Part shown: in pieces, positions 25,133 to 33,665 of the stretch
Position numbering within the stretch: position 1 is the stretch's first letter
How the letters are laid out: each line of letters begins with the position of its first letter
Assembly (NCBI GenBank): GCA_016931935.1
Contig: JAFGDW010000126.1
Location: 1-33,665 of the forward strand
From: Candidatus Zhuqueibacterota bacterium
GTDB taxonomy: Bacteria; Zhuqueibacterota; Zhuqueibacteria; Thermofontimicrobiales; Thiofontviventaceae
Length of the DNA: 33,665 bases
Reading direction: 5' to 3'
The notes under the pieces: model-generated
Databases searched by the model: none
What the model was told of the DNA's origin: nothing
The model's input: the letters and a program-made list of their open reading frames with translations, nothing else
Made by a program: the position numbers and the translations under genes

Positions 25133-28100
25133 ATGAAGAATAAAGGAATCTGGCTCGTTTTTCTTTTTCTGTTTTTATATAATTATGGCGCCCAGTGTAA
25201 AGAAGTAAAAAACAACGCGGCAGTGCATATTCTGAATACAACAGGAAAAAGTATTTCCTTTGAAATGTTACTCACTGCACCGGAAATTGATACGTTGCGC
25301 TTAAATGGAGATGAATATCTGTCAGTTCCGATTGCGAATGCATCTGTCGAAGCCGCAGCAGGAGAACCTGCCTTACCGATGATACCTGTTACCATCGGTA
25401 TTCCCGCCGGAGCTCAAATTCAGCATACGATTGAAGTAGGAGACACCCGCACACTTGAAGGCGTCTTGCTGCCACAGCCGACCTGGAATGAGCATAATAA
25501 GCTGCTCGATAAACAATACACGCGTGATAATCAAAGTTACTCGAATGTGCAAATAAATCCGCAAGATGTCATTGAAATTGGTGAACCGGGCCAAATGCGG
25601 GATTTGCAACTGGTAACAATTAAGCTTTATCCGATACAGTTTATTGCCGCTCAAAATAAAATTTTACTCCACACATCTGTTCGAGTCAAAATTCAATTTG
25701 TCGGAGGAAATATTCCGGCGAGCAAACCACAGGCGTATACAGCCGCAGAGACCGAATTGCTGTCGGGTGCAATGCTTAATTTTGAGCAAGCCAAACAATG
25801 GCGGATTGCTCGTACCAGAAGTCTGGCAAAAAAGACATCGCCGTTTGCCGGACAACAGTGGTTAAAAATAGTCATCAAAGATGAGGGAATGTATAAAATT
25901 ACCGGAAAAACATTGAGTGATTTTGCAATTGATATCAAATCAATCGATCCTTCAAAATTGCGATTGTACAACAATGGTGGTCGCGAATTGGATCGAAGCG
26001 AAAAGGCCGAACCTTCGGAAGGACTAATTGAAAATTCCATGCTCGTGGAAGCCGGCAATGATGGCGTTTTTGACGCACTCGATTACATCGTATTTTATGG
26101 GAAATCGGTAAACAATTGGGAGTATGATTCGGAACGTCGCGGATATTTTCATTATATGAATCATTATACCGATGAAAATGTGTACTGGCTCTCCTGGAGC
26201 GGTTATCAAAATGGTAAACGGATGACGATTAAAACCGTGGGACAAGATGAAAATTTATCCCCGGATCCATACTATACGAGCCTGGCGTATTATGACCAGA
26301 ACGATGAAAACTTCTTGAGTTCCGGTTATGAATGGTTTTCGCAAGCCATGAATAGCGGAACAAAGTATACGTTTGGCATTGAATTACCCAATGCAGTACC
26401 GGACAATACGTTGTTCCGGTTTCAGATGTATAATAATACCACCGGAGCTCATCAATTTGTCATTACAGTGAATGGTGCTTCGTTGGCAACGTTTGATAGT
26501 CGAGGGCAAGGATACACAATATGGGATCGAACAAAATCCAGTGTGATAAAATCCGGTTTTAATTCGATCCAAATTCAATATGATGCACAGGTTGAAGAAA
26601 GTCAATCCTATCTGGACTGGATTGAACTCGTTTACGAGCGTCAATTTGTGGCAAAAGACGATATGCTGGAATTTTTTTTAGAACCATATGATAACTCCAA
26701 AAAAATTCAAGTCACCGGCTTCAGCTCTAACAATATTCATATTTTCGATGTCAGTGATTTTACCAACGTAAAAATGCTGGATAATGTAAAGTATGAAAAC
26801 AACTCGGCGACATTTGTTGAATTCAAAGGATCGGTTACCCGGCAAAGATTACTGGCTGTAAGCGATAATGCCTTTAAAACACCGGTAAGCGTTGCGAATG
26901 TTACGTTTGCTGACTTGCGTAATACCAATAACGGTGCCGAATTCCTGATCATAACACATGATGATTTCTACGATGCAGCTGTTAAACTTGCAGAGCATCG
27001 GCAACAACATGATGGCATCGTCAGCCTTCCGGTCAAAATTTTAGATATTTACAATGAATTCTCATGGGGTTTGTTCGATCCGTTGGCTATTCGTCATTTT
27101 ATAAAATATGCCTATGATAACTGGAGCATGCTGCCTGTTTATGTGCTATTGCTGGGAGATGGTGATTACGATTATCGTAACATGATTTCAAAGGATGATA
27201 AAAACTGGTTACCGCCGTTTGAAACAGAGACGATCGATGCTATTAATAATCGTGCGGTGGATGACTGGTTTGTTTATGTTACCGCTGATAACCAGTACGC
27301 GGATTTGGCAATCGGGCGCTTGCCGGTCGACTCCGAAGAAGAGGCGGACATTATAGTTAATAAAATTATTAATTATGAAACTGCCTCATTTACGAGTAAC
27401 GGAAATGGTATTGACGACTGGCGCAATACCATTACTATCGTTGGGGATGATGAAAAAACCGACGGTGGCGGTGGGCATGAACTGGATCACACAAACGACG
27501 CTGAAACGATTAGTGAAGGCAATACGTATATACCCGACACTTTTAACAAGGTAAAAATTTATTTAACCGAATATCCCGAAGTACGCGGCACCTCGTTTCT
27601 ATCAGCTATTTTAAAGCCACAGGCTGCCGATGCTATCATGAAACAGATAAACGAAGGTTCGTTGATTATCAATTTCCTGGGGCATGGAAATCCTACCACC
27701 TGGACGCATGAATATGTCTTGTACGAACCACGTGATTTTGACAAAATCAGAAATGATGACCGACTGGCATTTTGGATTGCTGCAACGTGTGATTTTGGTC
27801 GATTCGATGATCCGACCGAACGCGGTTTAGCGGAGGATTTAATTGTCGCGAAAGGTCGTGGAGCAATTGGCGTACTAGCGTCAACACGTAAGGTATACGC
27901 CAATTTAAACGCTGCACTCAACATGGAATTCTACAAACAGTTGTTTGAAAATCCGCATTTGCCCAAACGTCTGGGCGTCGCTTTATTGCATGCAAAAATT
28001 AATCGTGGCAGTGATATTAATAACCAAAAATATGTGCTTTTAGGTGATCCGACGATGCGGCTGGTTGTACCGCGCTATTCGGCACAGATTACATCCATCT

Positions 28101-29152
28101 CACCGGATACGATTCGGGCACTCAGCAAAATTACGGTCAAGGGACATGTCGAACTCGATTATGTGCCTTATTCCGGATTTAACGGCAAGGCGCTTGTGAA
28201 AGCATTTGATTCGAAAAAGAATACCGTATATAATACGGATCAGGGCGGTGTTCTAAACTACATGCTGCCGGGAAATACTATTTTCCGTGGAACCGGTGCT
28301 GTAAAAAATGGAAATTTCCAGGTAGAATTTATTGTGCCAAAAGACATTACTTACGGCGGTAATTTGGGGCGGATTAGTGTATATCTTGTGAACTCACATG
28401 CAAGTGGTAATGGCTATCAGGAAGGATTGACAGTTGGCGGTACGGCAAATATTCAGGACGCCCTTGGGCCGGAAATCAATATCGGTTTGGAAAATGAAAA
28501 TTTCATATCTTCCGGCTTTGTAAGTCCTAAAGCACGATTGAAAATTGAATTGAATGATCCAACCAGCGGAATTAATATTGCGGGTGAAATCGGGCACAAT
28601 ATTACAATGGCGGTGGATGATGACGATAAAATTACGCTGACAGAGTTTTTCCAGTATGATGAAGGGAGTTATACTACCGGATCAGTCGTGTATGATTTCG
28701 CGAATTATAGCACCGCGGGGGAAAACAACGAAAGTGCATCCTATGGCCTGACAGAAGGTTTGCATCAAATAACGGTGAAGGCATGGGATAATTCCAATAA
28801 TTCCAGCACGGCCAACACCGAATTGTGGGTCGTTCCGGGAGATGAATTGCATCTAAAAGATGTTCTTAATTATCCCAATCCATTTGCAAACACCACGGCG
28901 TTTTCTTTTATGGCAAATTATAATTGTCTGGTCACGCTGAAAATCTACACTGTCACTGGTCGTATGATCCGAAAGTTTGATGAATTTCCGGTAACATCCA
29001 ATGATTTGGCTATTATTCCCTGGGATGGATTCGATGAGGACGGTGATATCATTGCAAATGGAGTTTATTTTTATAAAGTGACAGCCAAAGCGGATATAAA
29101 TGGCGAACAAAAAACGTCAGAAACGATTCAGAAGCTTGTAAAAATGGAATAA
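25133..29152 (+). CDS. porU: PorU-like C25 (gingipain-type) peptidase/sortase, copy 2
   Basis: A 1339-residue paralog of the preceding protein with the same domain order. It has a signal peptide (hydrophobic GIWLVFLFLFLYNYG), the N-terminal PorU segments (WLKIVIKDEGMYKITGKTL, LRLYNNGGRELDR, DYIVFYGKSVNNWEYD), and a C25 domain with LLLGDGDYDYRN, LGHG (His851) and AATCDFGRF (Cys886). PGNTIFRG and FIVPKDITYGG follow, then a terminal FlgD-like/sorting domain from LNYPNPFANT. Both catalytic residues are kept at the same 35-residue spacing, so both copies appear active. The start at 25133 has CGGGAG upstream, only 15 bp after the first gene's stop, so the two form one operon. Either could be the true sortase; the other may be a specialised peptidase or cargo. 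Confidence 0.87.
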   Translation: MKNKGIWLVFLFLFLYNYGAQCKEVKNNAAVHILNTTGKSISFEMLLTAPEIDTLRLNGDEYLSVPIANASVEAAAGEPALPMIPVTIGIPAGAQIQHTIEVGDTRTLEGVLLPQPTWNEHNKLLDKQYTRDNQSYSNVQINPQDVIEIGEPGQMRDLQLVTIKLYPIQFIAAQNKILLHTSVRVKIQFVGGNIPASKPQAYTAAETELLSGAMLNFEQAKQWRIARTRSLAKKTSPFAGQQWLKIVIKDEGMYKITGKTLSDFAIDIKSIDPSKLRLYNNGGRELDRSEKAEPSEGLIENSMLVEAGNDGVFDALDYIVFYGKSVNNWEYDSERRGYFHYMNHYTDENVYWLSWSGYQNGKRMTIKTVGQDENLSPDPYYTSLAYYDQNDENFLSSGYEWFSQAMNSGTKYTFGIELPNAVPDNTLFRFQMYNNTTGAHQFVITVNGASLATFDSRGQGYTIWDRTKSSVIKSGFNSIQIQYDAQVEESQSYLDWIELVYERQFVAKDDMLEFFLEPYDNSKKIQVTGFSSNNIHIFDVSDFTNVKMLDNVKYENNSATFVEFKGSVTRQRLLAVSDNAFKTPVSVANVTFADLRNTNNGAEFLIITHDDFYDAAVKLAEHRQQHDGIVSLPVKILDIYNEFSWGLFDPLAIRHFIKYAYDNWSMLPVYVLLLGDGDYDYRNMISKDDKNWLPPFETETIDAINNRAVDDWFVYVTADNQYADLAIGRLPVDSEEEADIIVNKIINYETASFTSNGNGIDDWRNTITIVGDDEKTDGGGGHELDHTNDAETISEGNTYIPDTFNKVKIYLTEYPEVRGTSFLSAILKPQAADAIMKQINEGSLIINFLGHGNPTTWTHEYVLYEPRDFDKIRNDDRLAFWIAATCDFGRFDDPTERGLAEDLIVAKGRGAIGVLASTRKVYANLNAALNMEFYKQLFENPHLPKRLGVALLHAKINRGSDINNQKYVLLGDPTMRLVVPRYSAQITSISPDTIRALSKITVKGHVELDYVPYSGFNGKALVKAFDSKKNTVYNTDQGGVLNYMLPGNTIFRGTGAVKNGNFQVEFIVPKDITYGGNLGRISVYLVNSHASGNGYQEGLTVGGTANIQDALGPEINIGLENENFISSGFVSPKARLKIELNDPTSGINIAGEIGHNITMAVDDDDKITLTEFFQYDEGSYTTGSVVYDFANYSTAGENNESASYGLTEGLHQITVKAWDNSNNSSTANTELWVVPGDELHLKDVLNYPNPFANTTAFSFMANYNCLVTLKIYTVTGRMIRKFDEFPVTSNDLAIIPWDGFDEDGDIIANGVYFYKVTAKADINGEQKTSETIQKLVKME

Positions 29153-29174
29153 AAAAAGGGCCCCCATTTTTTTG
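29151..29174 (+). terminator. Possible terminator after the PorU-like pair
   Basis: Directly at the stop codon lies a symmetric run: seven A, three G, five C, A, seven T. It could form a tight A/G-C/T hairpin ending in a T-tract, but the loop would be very small, so this is a weak call. Confidence 0.3.
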
Positions 29175-29469
29175 CAATTCTTGACTCCATCGGGAAAAAA
29201 GTCAGCTTGCCGGGCCGGGGACCCAGTTGGTAAAGCGGGACAGCATAATTCGGGTCAAATATGCTGAAGATGTTGGAATTGAAGATTCGGGTTTCGGCAA
29301 TCCTACTGCAAATTGAATGCCGAAATCGTGTAATTAACAAAAAAATTAACACGCGTAATAACTGTTTGAAAACATAGGTGGTTGAAGATAGTCATACGAT
29401 ACGTTCAACGTCCATGTTCGATTCCGGTAGTGTTTTACGCTGAGACACTGTTATTAGGTGATACAAGAC
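29153..29469. other. Intergenic region before rlmD
   Basis: Apart from the symmetric A/G/C/T run at its start, I see one modest hairpin (CAGCAT/ATGCTG around 29242-29268) and a D-arm-like AGTTGGTAAAGC that does not fit a full tRNA. No credible coding sequence. Confidence 0.5.
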
Positions 29470-30903
29470 ATGGATATACAACCTGTTAAAAAAGCTTCAA
29501 CAATTCGAGTGACGATAGACAGCCTTGCCCTTGGTGGAAAGGGTGTTGCCAAATTTCAGGATTTTACAGTGTTTGTCGATCGGGGCGTTCCGGGGCAGAC
29601 TGTGGACGCCTTTATTTATAAAAAGAAGAAACGGTTTGCGGAAGCCAGAATTGCAAACATTATTCATCAACCACCTGATATTTTAGAACCACCATGTCCG
29701 CATTTTGGAATGTGCGGCGGCTGCTTACATCAGCAAATTTCTTATGAGCAGCAACTGGGTCACAAACACCGCCAGGTAATTGAAACGCTGCAGCATATTG
29801 GCGGCTTTAGAAATCTTGATGTATCGCCGACATTGCCATCCCCGGATGTATATCACTATCGAAATAAAATGGAATTTTCCTTTTCACGGCAACGTTGGTT
29901 GACCCCTGACGAAATACAATCCGGTAATCCAATCGATCGGAAGGATTTTGGATTCGGTTTGCACGTTCCGGGCCGGCACGACAAGGTGTTGGATTTACAA
30001 CTTTGCATGTTACAATCGGACACGGCAAATGCTATTTATCGAACCGTAAAACAATGGGCGCTTAACAGCAACATTCTACCTTACAGTACAGTTGATCATC
30101 GCGGTTACTGGCGCTTTCTGGTGATTCGTGAAGGCAAGAATACCGGGCAATTGATGGTTAATATTATCACTTCTGATGAAACTGAACATCAGTCGACATA
30201 CGCATTACGTGATGAATTATTGCATAACTATCCTGATATTACCACAATTGTTCATAATATCAATCGTAAAAAAGCGCAAATCGCATTTGGAGATGAAGAG
30301 CATATCCTGCACGGACCCGGGTATATTGTTGAGCGCCTGGATGATTTACAATTTCGGATTTCTGCAAATTCCTTTTTCCAGACAAATACCCGACAGGGTG
30401 AGCGATTATATAATATCGTAAAAGACTGGGCAGCAATTCAAACACTTGAAACGGTATATGATTTGTATTGCGGCACAGGCAGTATTGCATTGTATGTTGC
30501 CCGTCAGGCTAAACAGGTTATCGGTATTGAGCTTGTTCCTCAAGCAATTCAGGATGCCAAACGGAATTGCGATTTAAACAACATTAAAAATTGTCATTTT
30601 ATTGAAGGGGATTTGAAGGATCAACTACGAGATCCGGCAGCCTTAGCTGACCAGTTCGGTCGACCTGAGGTAATTATTATCGATCCGCCACGTTCGGGCA
30701 TGCATCCCAGTCTGCCAGCACGTATTTGCGAACTCGCGCCGGGGCGCATCGTCTATGTATCATGTAATCCTGCAACTTTGGCGCGTGATTTACAGTTACT
30801 CTGCGCAGAGCACTACGCGTTGCAACGTATTCAACCAGTAGATATGTTCCCACATACACCCCATTGCGAAGTTGTTGCTTATCTGGAATTGAAGAGTAAT
30901 TAA
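29470..30903 (+). CDS. rlmD: 23S rRNA (uracil-C5)-methyltransferase, RlmD/RumA family
   Basis: A 477-residue S-adenosylmethionine-dependent RNA m5U methyltransferase. Domains in order: an N-terminal TRAM RNA-binding domain (about 8-65), a [4Fe-4S] cluster site with Cys76, Cys82, Cys85 and Cys179, and the class I methyltransferase fold. The latter shows VYDLYCGTGSIALY for SAM binding, IIDPPRSGMH, the nucleophile in YVSCNPATLARDL (Cys432) and a C-terminal HCEVVAYLE (Glu467 as base). The target is presumably a 23S rRNA uridine such as U1939, though RlmC/RlmCD specificities cannot be separated by eye. I chose ATG 29470, with AGGTGAT upstream; GTG 29458 would overlap that ribosome site. It appears monocistronic. 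Confidence 0.9.
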   Translation: MDIQPVKKASTIRVTIDSLALGGKGVAKFQDFTVFVDRGVPGQTVDAFIYKKKKRFAEARIANIIHQPPDILEPPCPHFGMCGGCLHQQISYEQQLGHKHRQVIETLQHIGGFRNLDVSPTLPSPDVYHYRNKMEFSFSRQRWLTPDEIQSGNPIDRKDFGFGLHVPGRHDKVLDLQLCMLQSDTANAIYRTVKQWALNSNILPYSTVDHRGYWRFLVIREGKNTGQLMVNIITSDETEHQSTYALRDELLHNYPDITTIVHNINRKKAQIAFGDEEHILHGPGYIVERLDDLQFRISANSFFQTNTRQGERLYNIVKDWAAIQTLETVYDLYCGTGSIALYVARQAKQVIGIELVPQAIQDAKRNCDLNNIKNCHFIEGDLKDQLRDPAALADQFGRPEVIIIDPPRSGMHPSLPARICELAPGRIVYVSCNPATLARDLQLLCAEHYALQRIQPVDMFPHTPHCEVVAYLELKSN

Positions 30904-31268
30904 CCGTGAACGATGGATTTTAGAATGGGAATAATAATCCGCTCCCCAAATAGAAAAGTAAAATATTGGAAGTAATCGATAAAGGCTCTCCATATTTCTG
31001 CATTCCGGTAATCCCAATTCATTACACATGTAATTATTACCCCTAAATAGATATATTAAAATTCAATAAGATAGCCTGGTTGTTAGGAGCACGTAATATT
31101 ATATGGTGTATTATTTACACGGTAATAAAAATTCCCCGAAAATATATCATCTGTATAGTTAATTGAAAAAATAGGAGTTAAGTAGCAAGATAAAATATGG
31201 CACACCATTTGAATGTCCTAACGTAGCGCGAAAGCGAATAATGGCATATGATGAAAGGAGATGAGATA
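30904..31268. other. Intergenic region
   Basis: The AT-rich 365-bp gap shows no convincing ORF, RNA gene or terminator. It must contain the promoter for the small LysM-like gene, but no -35/-10 pair stands out. The last bases hold the AAGGAG ribosome site of that gene. Confidence 0.45.
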
Positions 31269-31580
31269 ATGGTGAAAAAAATGATGTTTATTTGGGCGAT
31301 TCTCGGACTAAGTCTGTTGCTAACATCGGAGAACAATCTAAGTTTCTGTAAAAAACTTGTGGGCATGGATCAGGAGTCTTCAGCATACACATTTTACAGC
31401 CGCATTTCTGAAAATTATTATGGTACGCCGGATTATTGGAATGAACTCTCAATCGTAAATAATGGTGCGGTGGATAAGCCGGTCAACGAACTAATTATCC
31501 CCAGTTTGAAATCGATTGATAAACTAAAATCGAATCGATCAGTGACTGTAGCCGAATTAGCGCATAATGCAACGTTTTAA
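31269..31580 (+). CDS. Small secreted LysM-like protein
   Basis: A 103-residue protein. Residues 5-20 are a hydrophobic signal-like segment. The middle (about 38-82) resembles a LysM peptidoglycan-binding domain: YSRISENYYGTPDYWNELS corresponds to the family's repeat of aromatic, YYG-x-P-x-x-W and Asn-containing helix, and NELIIPSLKSI to its closing strand. The usual opening GDTL is replaced by SSAYTF, so this is a degenerate or divergent LysM. The start at 31269 has AAGGAG eight nt upstream; ATG 31248 lies before that site. A strong terminator follows, so it is its own transcription unit. A wall-associated role is inferred. Confidence 0.65.
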   Translation: MVKKMMFIWAILGLSLLLTSENNLSFCKKLVGMDQESSAYTFYSRISENYYGTPDYWNELSIVNNGAVDKPVNELIIPSLKSIDKLKSNRSVTVAELAHNATF

Positions 31581-31627
31581 AAAAAGAATATTAAAACTAT
31601 CCCGTAGCGTTCTTCATTTCACTCTCA

Positions 31628-31665
31628 AAGCGAAAACCAATCTCTTGATTGGTTTTCGCTTTTTT
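31628..31665 (+). terminator. Rho-independent terminator
   Basis: A 15-bp perfect stem, AAGCGAAAACCAATC (31628-31642) with GATTGGTTTTCGCTT (31647-31661), has a TCTT loop and runs into more T residues. It terminates the small LysM-like gene. Lying between convergent genes, it may also help end the minus-strand dehydrogenase transcript, though the T-tract on that side is short. Confidence 0.9.
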
Positions 31666-31701
31666 ACTAGACATTCTGAATTTTTAAGAGTCGTACAGAA
31701 A

Positions 31702-33225
31702 TCAATCCCCGAATTTTATCCCCTGGGCCAGCGGAAGATTTGTTGACCAATTAATAGTATTGGTCTGACGCCGCATGTACCCTTTCCACGCATCTGAGCC
31801 GGATTCGCGGCCACCGCCGGTATCCTTTTCACCACCAAACGCTCCACCAATTTCAGCGCCGGATGTACCAATATTCACATTGGCGATGCCACAGTCCGAG
31901 CCGCGATGTGAGAGAAACGTTTCGGCAGTTAACAAGTTGGTTGTAAAAATTGCACTGGATAAACCTTGTGGGACGTCGTTGTGAATAGCAAGCGCTTCAT
32001 CGATTGTATCGTACTCAAGTAGATAAAGAATCGGTGCAAAAGTTTCTTCGCGTATGATGTCGGTTTGCCGGGGCATTCTCACGATTGTGGGTTCGACAAA
32101 TTGTTTGCCCTTTTGGGGAAGACGATTACCGCCGTACAGAATTTCTCCACCCTGAGCTTGTGCTTGTTGCAATGCTGCCATCATTTCATCGACTGCAGAT
32201 TCTGTGACCAATGGTCCCATTAGAATGCCATCCTTCAAAGGATTGCCAATTTGTACTTGTTTGTAAGCATTAACCAGTCGTTGGGTTAATTTTCGGGCGA
32301 TTGACTTGTGCATAATAATTCGTCGCGTGGATGTACAACGCTGACCGGCGGTTCCTACAGCGCCAAACAGAATACCACGGACAGCCATGTCGAGGTCGGC
32401 ATCTTCTGTAACGATAATGGCATTGTTACCGCCAAGTTCGAGAATTGTGCTAGCGAAACGTTTGGCTGTGGCTTCGGCAACGCGGTGTCCCATTTTGGTT
32501 GAACCGGTGAAGGAAACAAGTTTTATGCGGGAATCGTTTATTAGTTTTTCGCCAATGGTGCGTCCGGGACCGATCAACAAATTGAAAACACCTTCGAGCT
32601 GGTGATCTGCAGCAACGGTATTTACGATATGTTGAACAGCAATCGCGGTTAGCATCGCTTCGGACGATGGTTTCCAAATCATTGTGTCGCCGCAAACACC
32701 GGCAATGGCAGCATTCCACGACCACACCGCGACGGGGAAATTAAATGCTGAAATTATCGCGATCGGGCCGAGCGGGTGCCATTGTTCGTACATGCGGTGG
32801 CCGGGACGCTCCGAATGCATGGTCAAGCCATATAATTGGCGCGATAGACCGACAGCAAAATCACAAATGTCGATCATTTCCTGAACTTCCCCCATTCCCT
32901 CGGCTTTGATTTTACCCATTTCCAGTGTGACAAGTTCACCGAGCGGTTCCTTATATTCCCGCAAGGCTTCTCCTATATCACGAACAACTTCGCCGCGTTT
33001 GGGCGCCGGCACCATACGCCACGTAGAAAACCGTTGCGTTGCGGTTAGCAGAATTTTTTCATACTCTGAATCGGATACCTGGACGACTTGTGCAATTGCT
33101 TCACCAGTGGTCGGATTGTAGGATGTTAGTGTGCTGCTCGATTTACCTTTCAGCCATTGTCCGGCGCCGGTGCAGCCTCCGGCATTAACTTCGGCAATAT
33201 TGAGTTTGTTTAATAATGCTTTCAT
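31702..33225 (-). CDS. ALDH7-family (antiquitin-like) aldehyde dehydrogenase
   Basis: A 507-residue NAD(P)+-dependent aldehyde dehydrogenase. Catalytic landmarks are all present: AFNFPVA (Asn162), WKPS (Lys185), SFTGSTKMG, LELGGNN (Glu263) and AGQRCTSTRR (Cys297). The tail, with GGAFGGEKDTGGGRESGSD, WKGYMRRQTNTIN and LPLAQGIKF, is characteristic of ALDH7A1/antiquitin. That enzyme oxidises alpha-aminoadipate semialdehyde (piperideine-6-carboxylate) in lysine breakdown. Related bacterial enzymes serve lysine or pipecolate catabolism, or general aldehyde detoxification. No other lysine-catabolic gene is in the window, so the pathway is inferred from family alone. The start at 33225 is preceded by AAGGAGAG. 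Monocistronic on the minus strand, converging on the LysM-like gene. Confidence 0.92.
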   Translation of the reverse strand: MKALLNKLNIAEVNAGGCTGAGQWLKGKSSSTLTSYNPTTGEAIAQVVQVSDSEYEKILLTATQRFSTWRMVPAPKRGEVVRDIGEALREYKEPLGELVTLEMGKIKAEGMGEVQEMIDICDFAVGLSRQLYGLTMHSERPGHRMYEQWHPLGPIAIISAFNFPVAVWSWNAAIAGVCGDTMIWKPSSEAMLTAIAVQHIVNTVAADHQLEGVFNLLIGPGRTIGEKLINDSRIKLVSFTGSTKMGHRVAEATAKRFASTILELGGNNAIIVTEDADLDMAVRGILFGAVGTAGQRCTSTRRIIMHKSIARKLTQRLVNAYKQVQIGNPLKDGILMGPLVTESAVDEMMAALQQAQAQGGEILYGGNRLPQKGKQFVEPTIVRMPRQTDIIREETFAPILYLLEYDTIDEALAIHNDVPQGLSSAIFTTNLLTAETFLSHRGSDCGIANVNIGTSGAEIGGAFGGEKDTGGGRESGSDAWKGYMRRQTNTINWSTNLPLAQGIKFGD

Positions 33226-33665
33226 CGATGCTCTCCTTAATCAATGAGTTATTATTGATGATAATGTAGCACTTATAATGCAAAATTTCAAGAGTATTTT
33301 AATGGAAGGATTTTCATCAGGAATGTTATTGGTGTTTATTGATGATAAATTTTTAACTGAAATGTCGATCGGTTTGAAAAAGTGCAATAAAACGAATAAT
33401 ATGCTTGTGCAAATCAGCGATTTATATTATTTTAAAGAATCTCTCAAGTAACTTCTTATCTAAAGGTACATGTGATTCCCCGACAAAACATTGGGACTCT
33501 AAGCCGGCGCTCACCGATTTTTAGCGGGATGACGTACGCTTTATTTTGTAAACTTGATCAAACTATTTAGTTCTGAATCCTAACCTGGACAAGCCAGAAG
33601 TGTATCGCAAGCTTCCAGCTTGCGATCAAGCTGGAAGCTTGAATTACATATTTAATTTTCTGCCA
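33226..33665. other. Intergenic region at window end
   Basis: It should carry the promoter of the minus-strand dehydrogenase in its first part. The distal 200 bp are repeat-like: a GC-richer stretch (about 33475-33535) with short inverted pieces and the palindrome at 33608-33641. No credible coding sequence before the window ends. Confidence 0.5.
33608..33641. repeat. Perfect 15-bp inverted repeat
   Basis: CAAGCTTCCAGCTTG (33608-33622) and CAAGCTGGAAGCTTG (33627-33641) are perfect reverse complements separated by CGAT. Each arm is itself nearly palindromic (CAAGCT/AGCTTG). There is no T-tract next to it and no gene on either side within the window, so it is more likely a dispersed repeat than a terminator. 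Confidence 0.7.

Noticed and set aside
29200..29300. A tRNA-like D-arm (AGTTGGTAAAGC) and a TTCGGGTC string
   Set aside because: No acceptor stem, anticodon stem or T-arm can be paired at the right distances, so this is not a tRNA as far as I can fold it by eye.

Overview
The window is a bacterial chromosome segment of fairly low GC. It encodes proteins typical of the FCB superphylum, outside classical Bacteroidota: two type IX secretion PorU-like C25 peptidases with C-terminal FlgD/sorting-type domains, a PorV/PorQ-type outer-membrane barrel, a GWxTD-domain protein, several TPR lipoproteins and an AgmX/PglI-type TonB-like protein. I infer a Calditrichota/KSB1/Ignavibacteria-like lineage; there is no rRNA or other phylogenetic marker here to prove it. 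I saw no tRNA, rRNA, CRISPR array, intact transposase or classical prophage.

Layout. 1-460: gene-free, rich in inverted repeats, with one copy of a small non-autonomous transposon-like element (186-306) flanked by a perfect 8-bp direct repeat. 461-1931 (minus): a lipoprotein alpha/beta hydrolase and a putative envelope lipoprotein, 1 nt apart. 2251-3309: a secreted protein of unknown function. 3486-4898 and 4882-5781: convergent DHA2-type MFS and EamA transporters overlapping by 17 bp at their 3' ends. 6076-10581: three consecutive paralogous TPR envelope proteins. A second copy of the element (7534-7646, again with a perfect 8-bp duplication) sits between the first and second. 10872-13324: a Tyr/Trp-rich then Arg/Ser-rich lipoprotein and a PorV/PorQ-like barrel ending in a strong terminator. 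13638-16684: a TPR-GWxTD protein overlapping an RmlD-like reductase. 16932-18200: a TonB-like periplasmic protein. 18617-19642: a HypE/AIR-synthase-like protein.

19704-20927 is a compact three-gene unit: a signal-less Amidase_2 peptidoglycan hydrolase and two small membrane proteins that are paralogs of each other. It has the architecture of a phage endolysin/holin cassette and ends in a terminator, but no other phage genes are nearby. Directly downstream (21182-29152) are two full-length, tandem PorU-like peptidases. Then come rlmD, a small LysM-like secreted protein with a terminator, and on the minus strand an ALDH7-family aldehyde dehydrogenase.

The common theme is the cell envelope: export across the outer membrane (PorU, PorV-like), energy coupling (TonB-like), TPR scaffolds and peptidoglycan cleavage. 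The most noteworthy items are the endolysin/holin-like unit beside duplicated PorU genes, the triplicated TPR family with its [DQ]WI[NQ]WDxGN motif, and the small TIR element with 8-bp target duplications.
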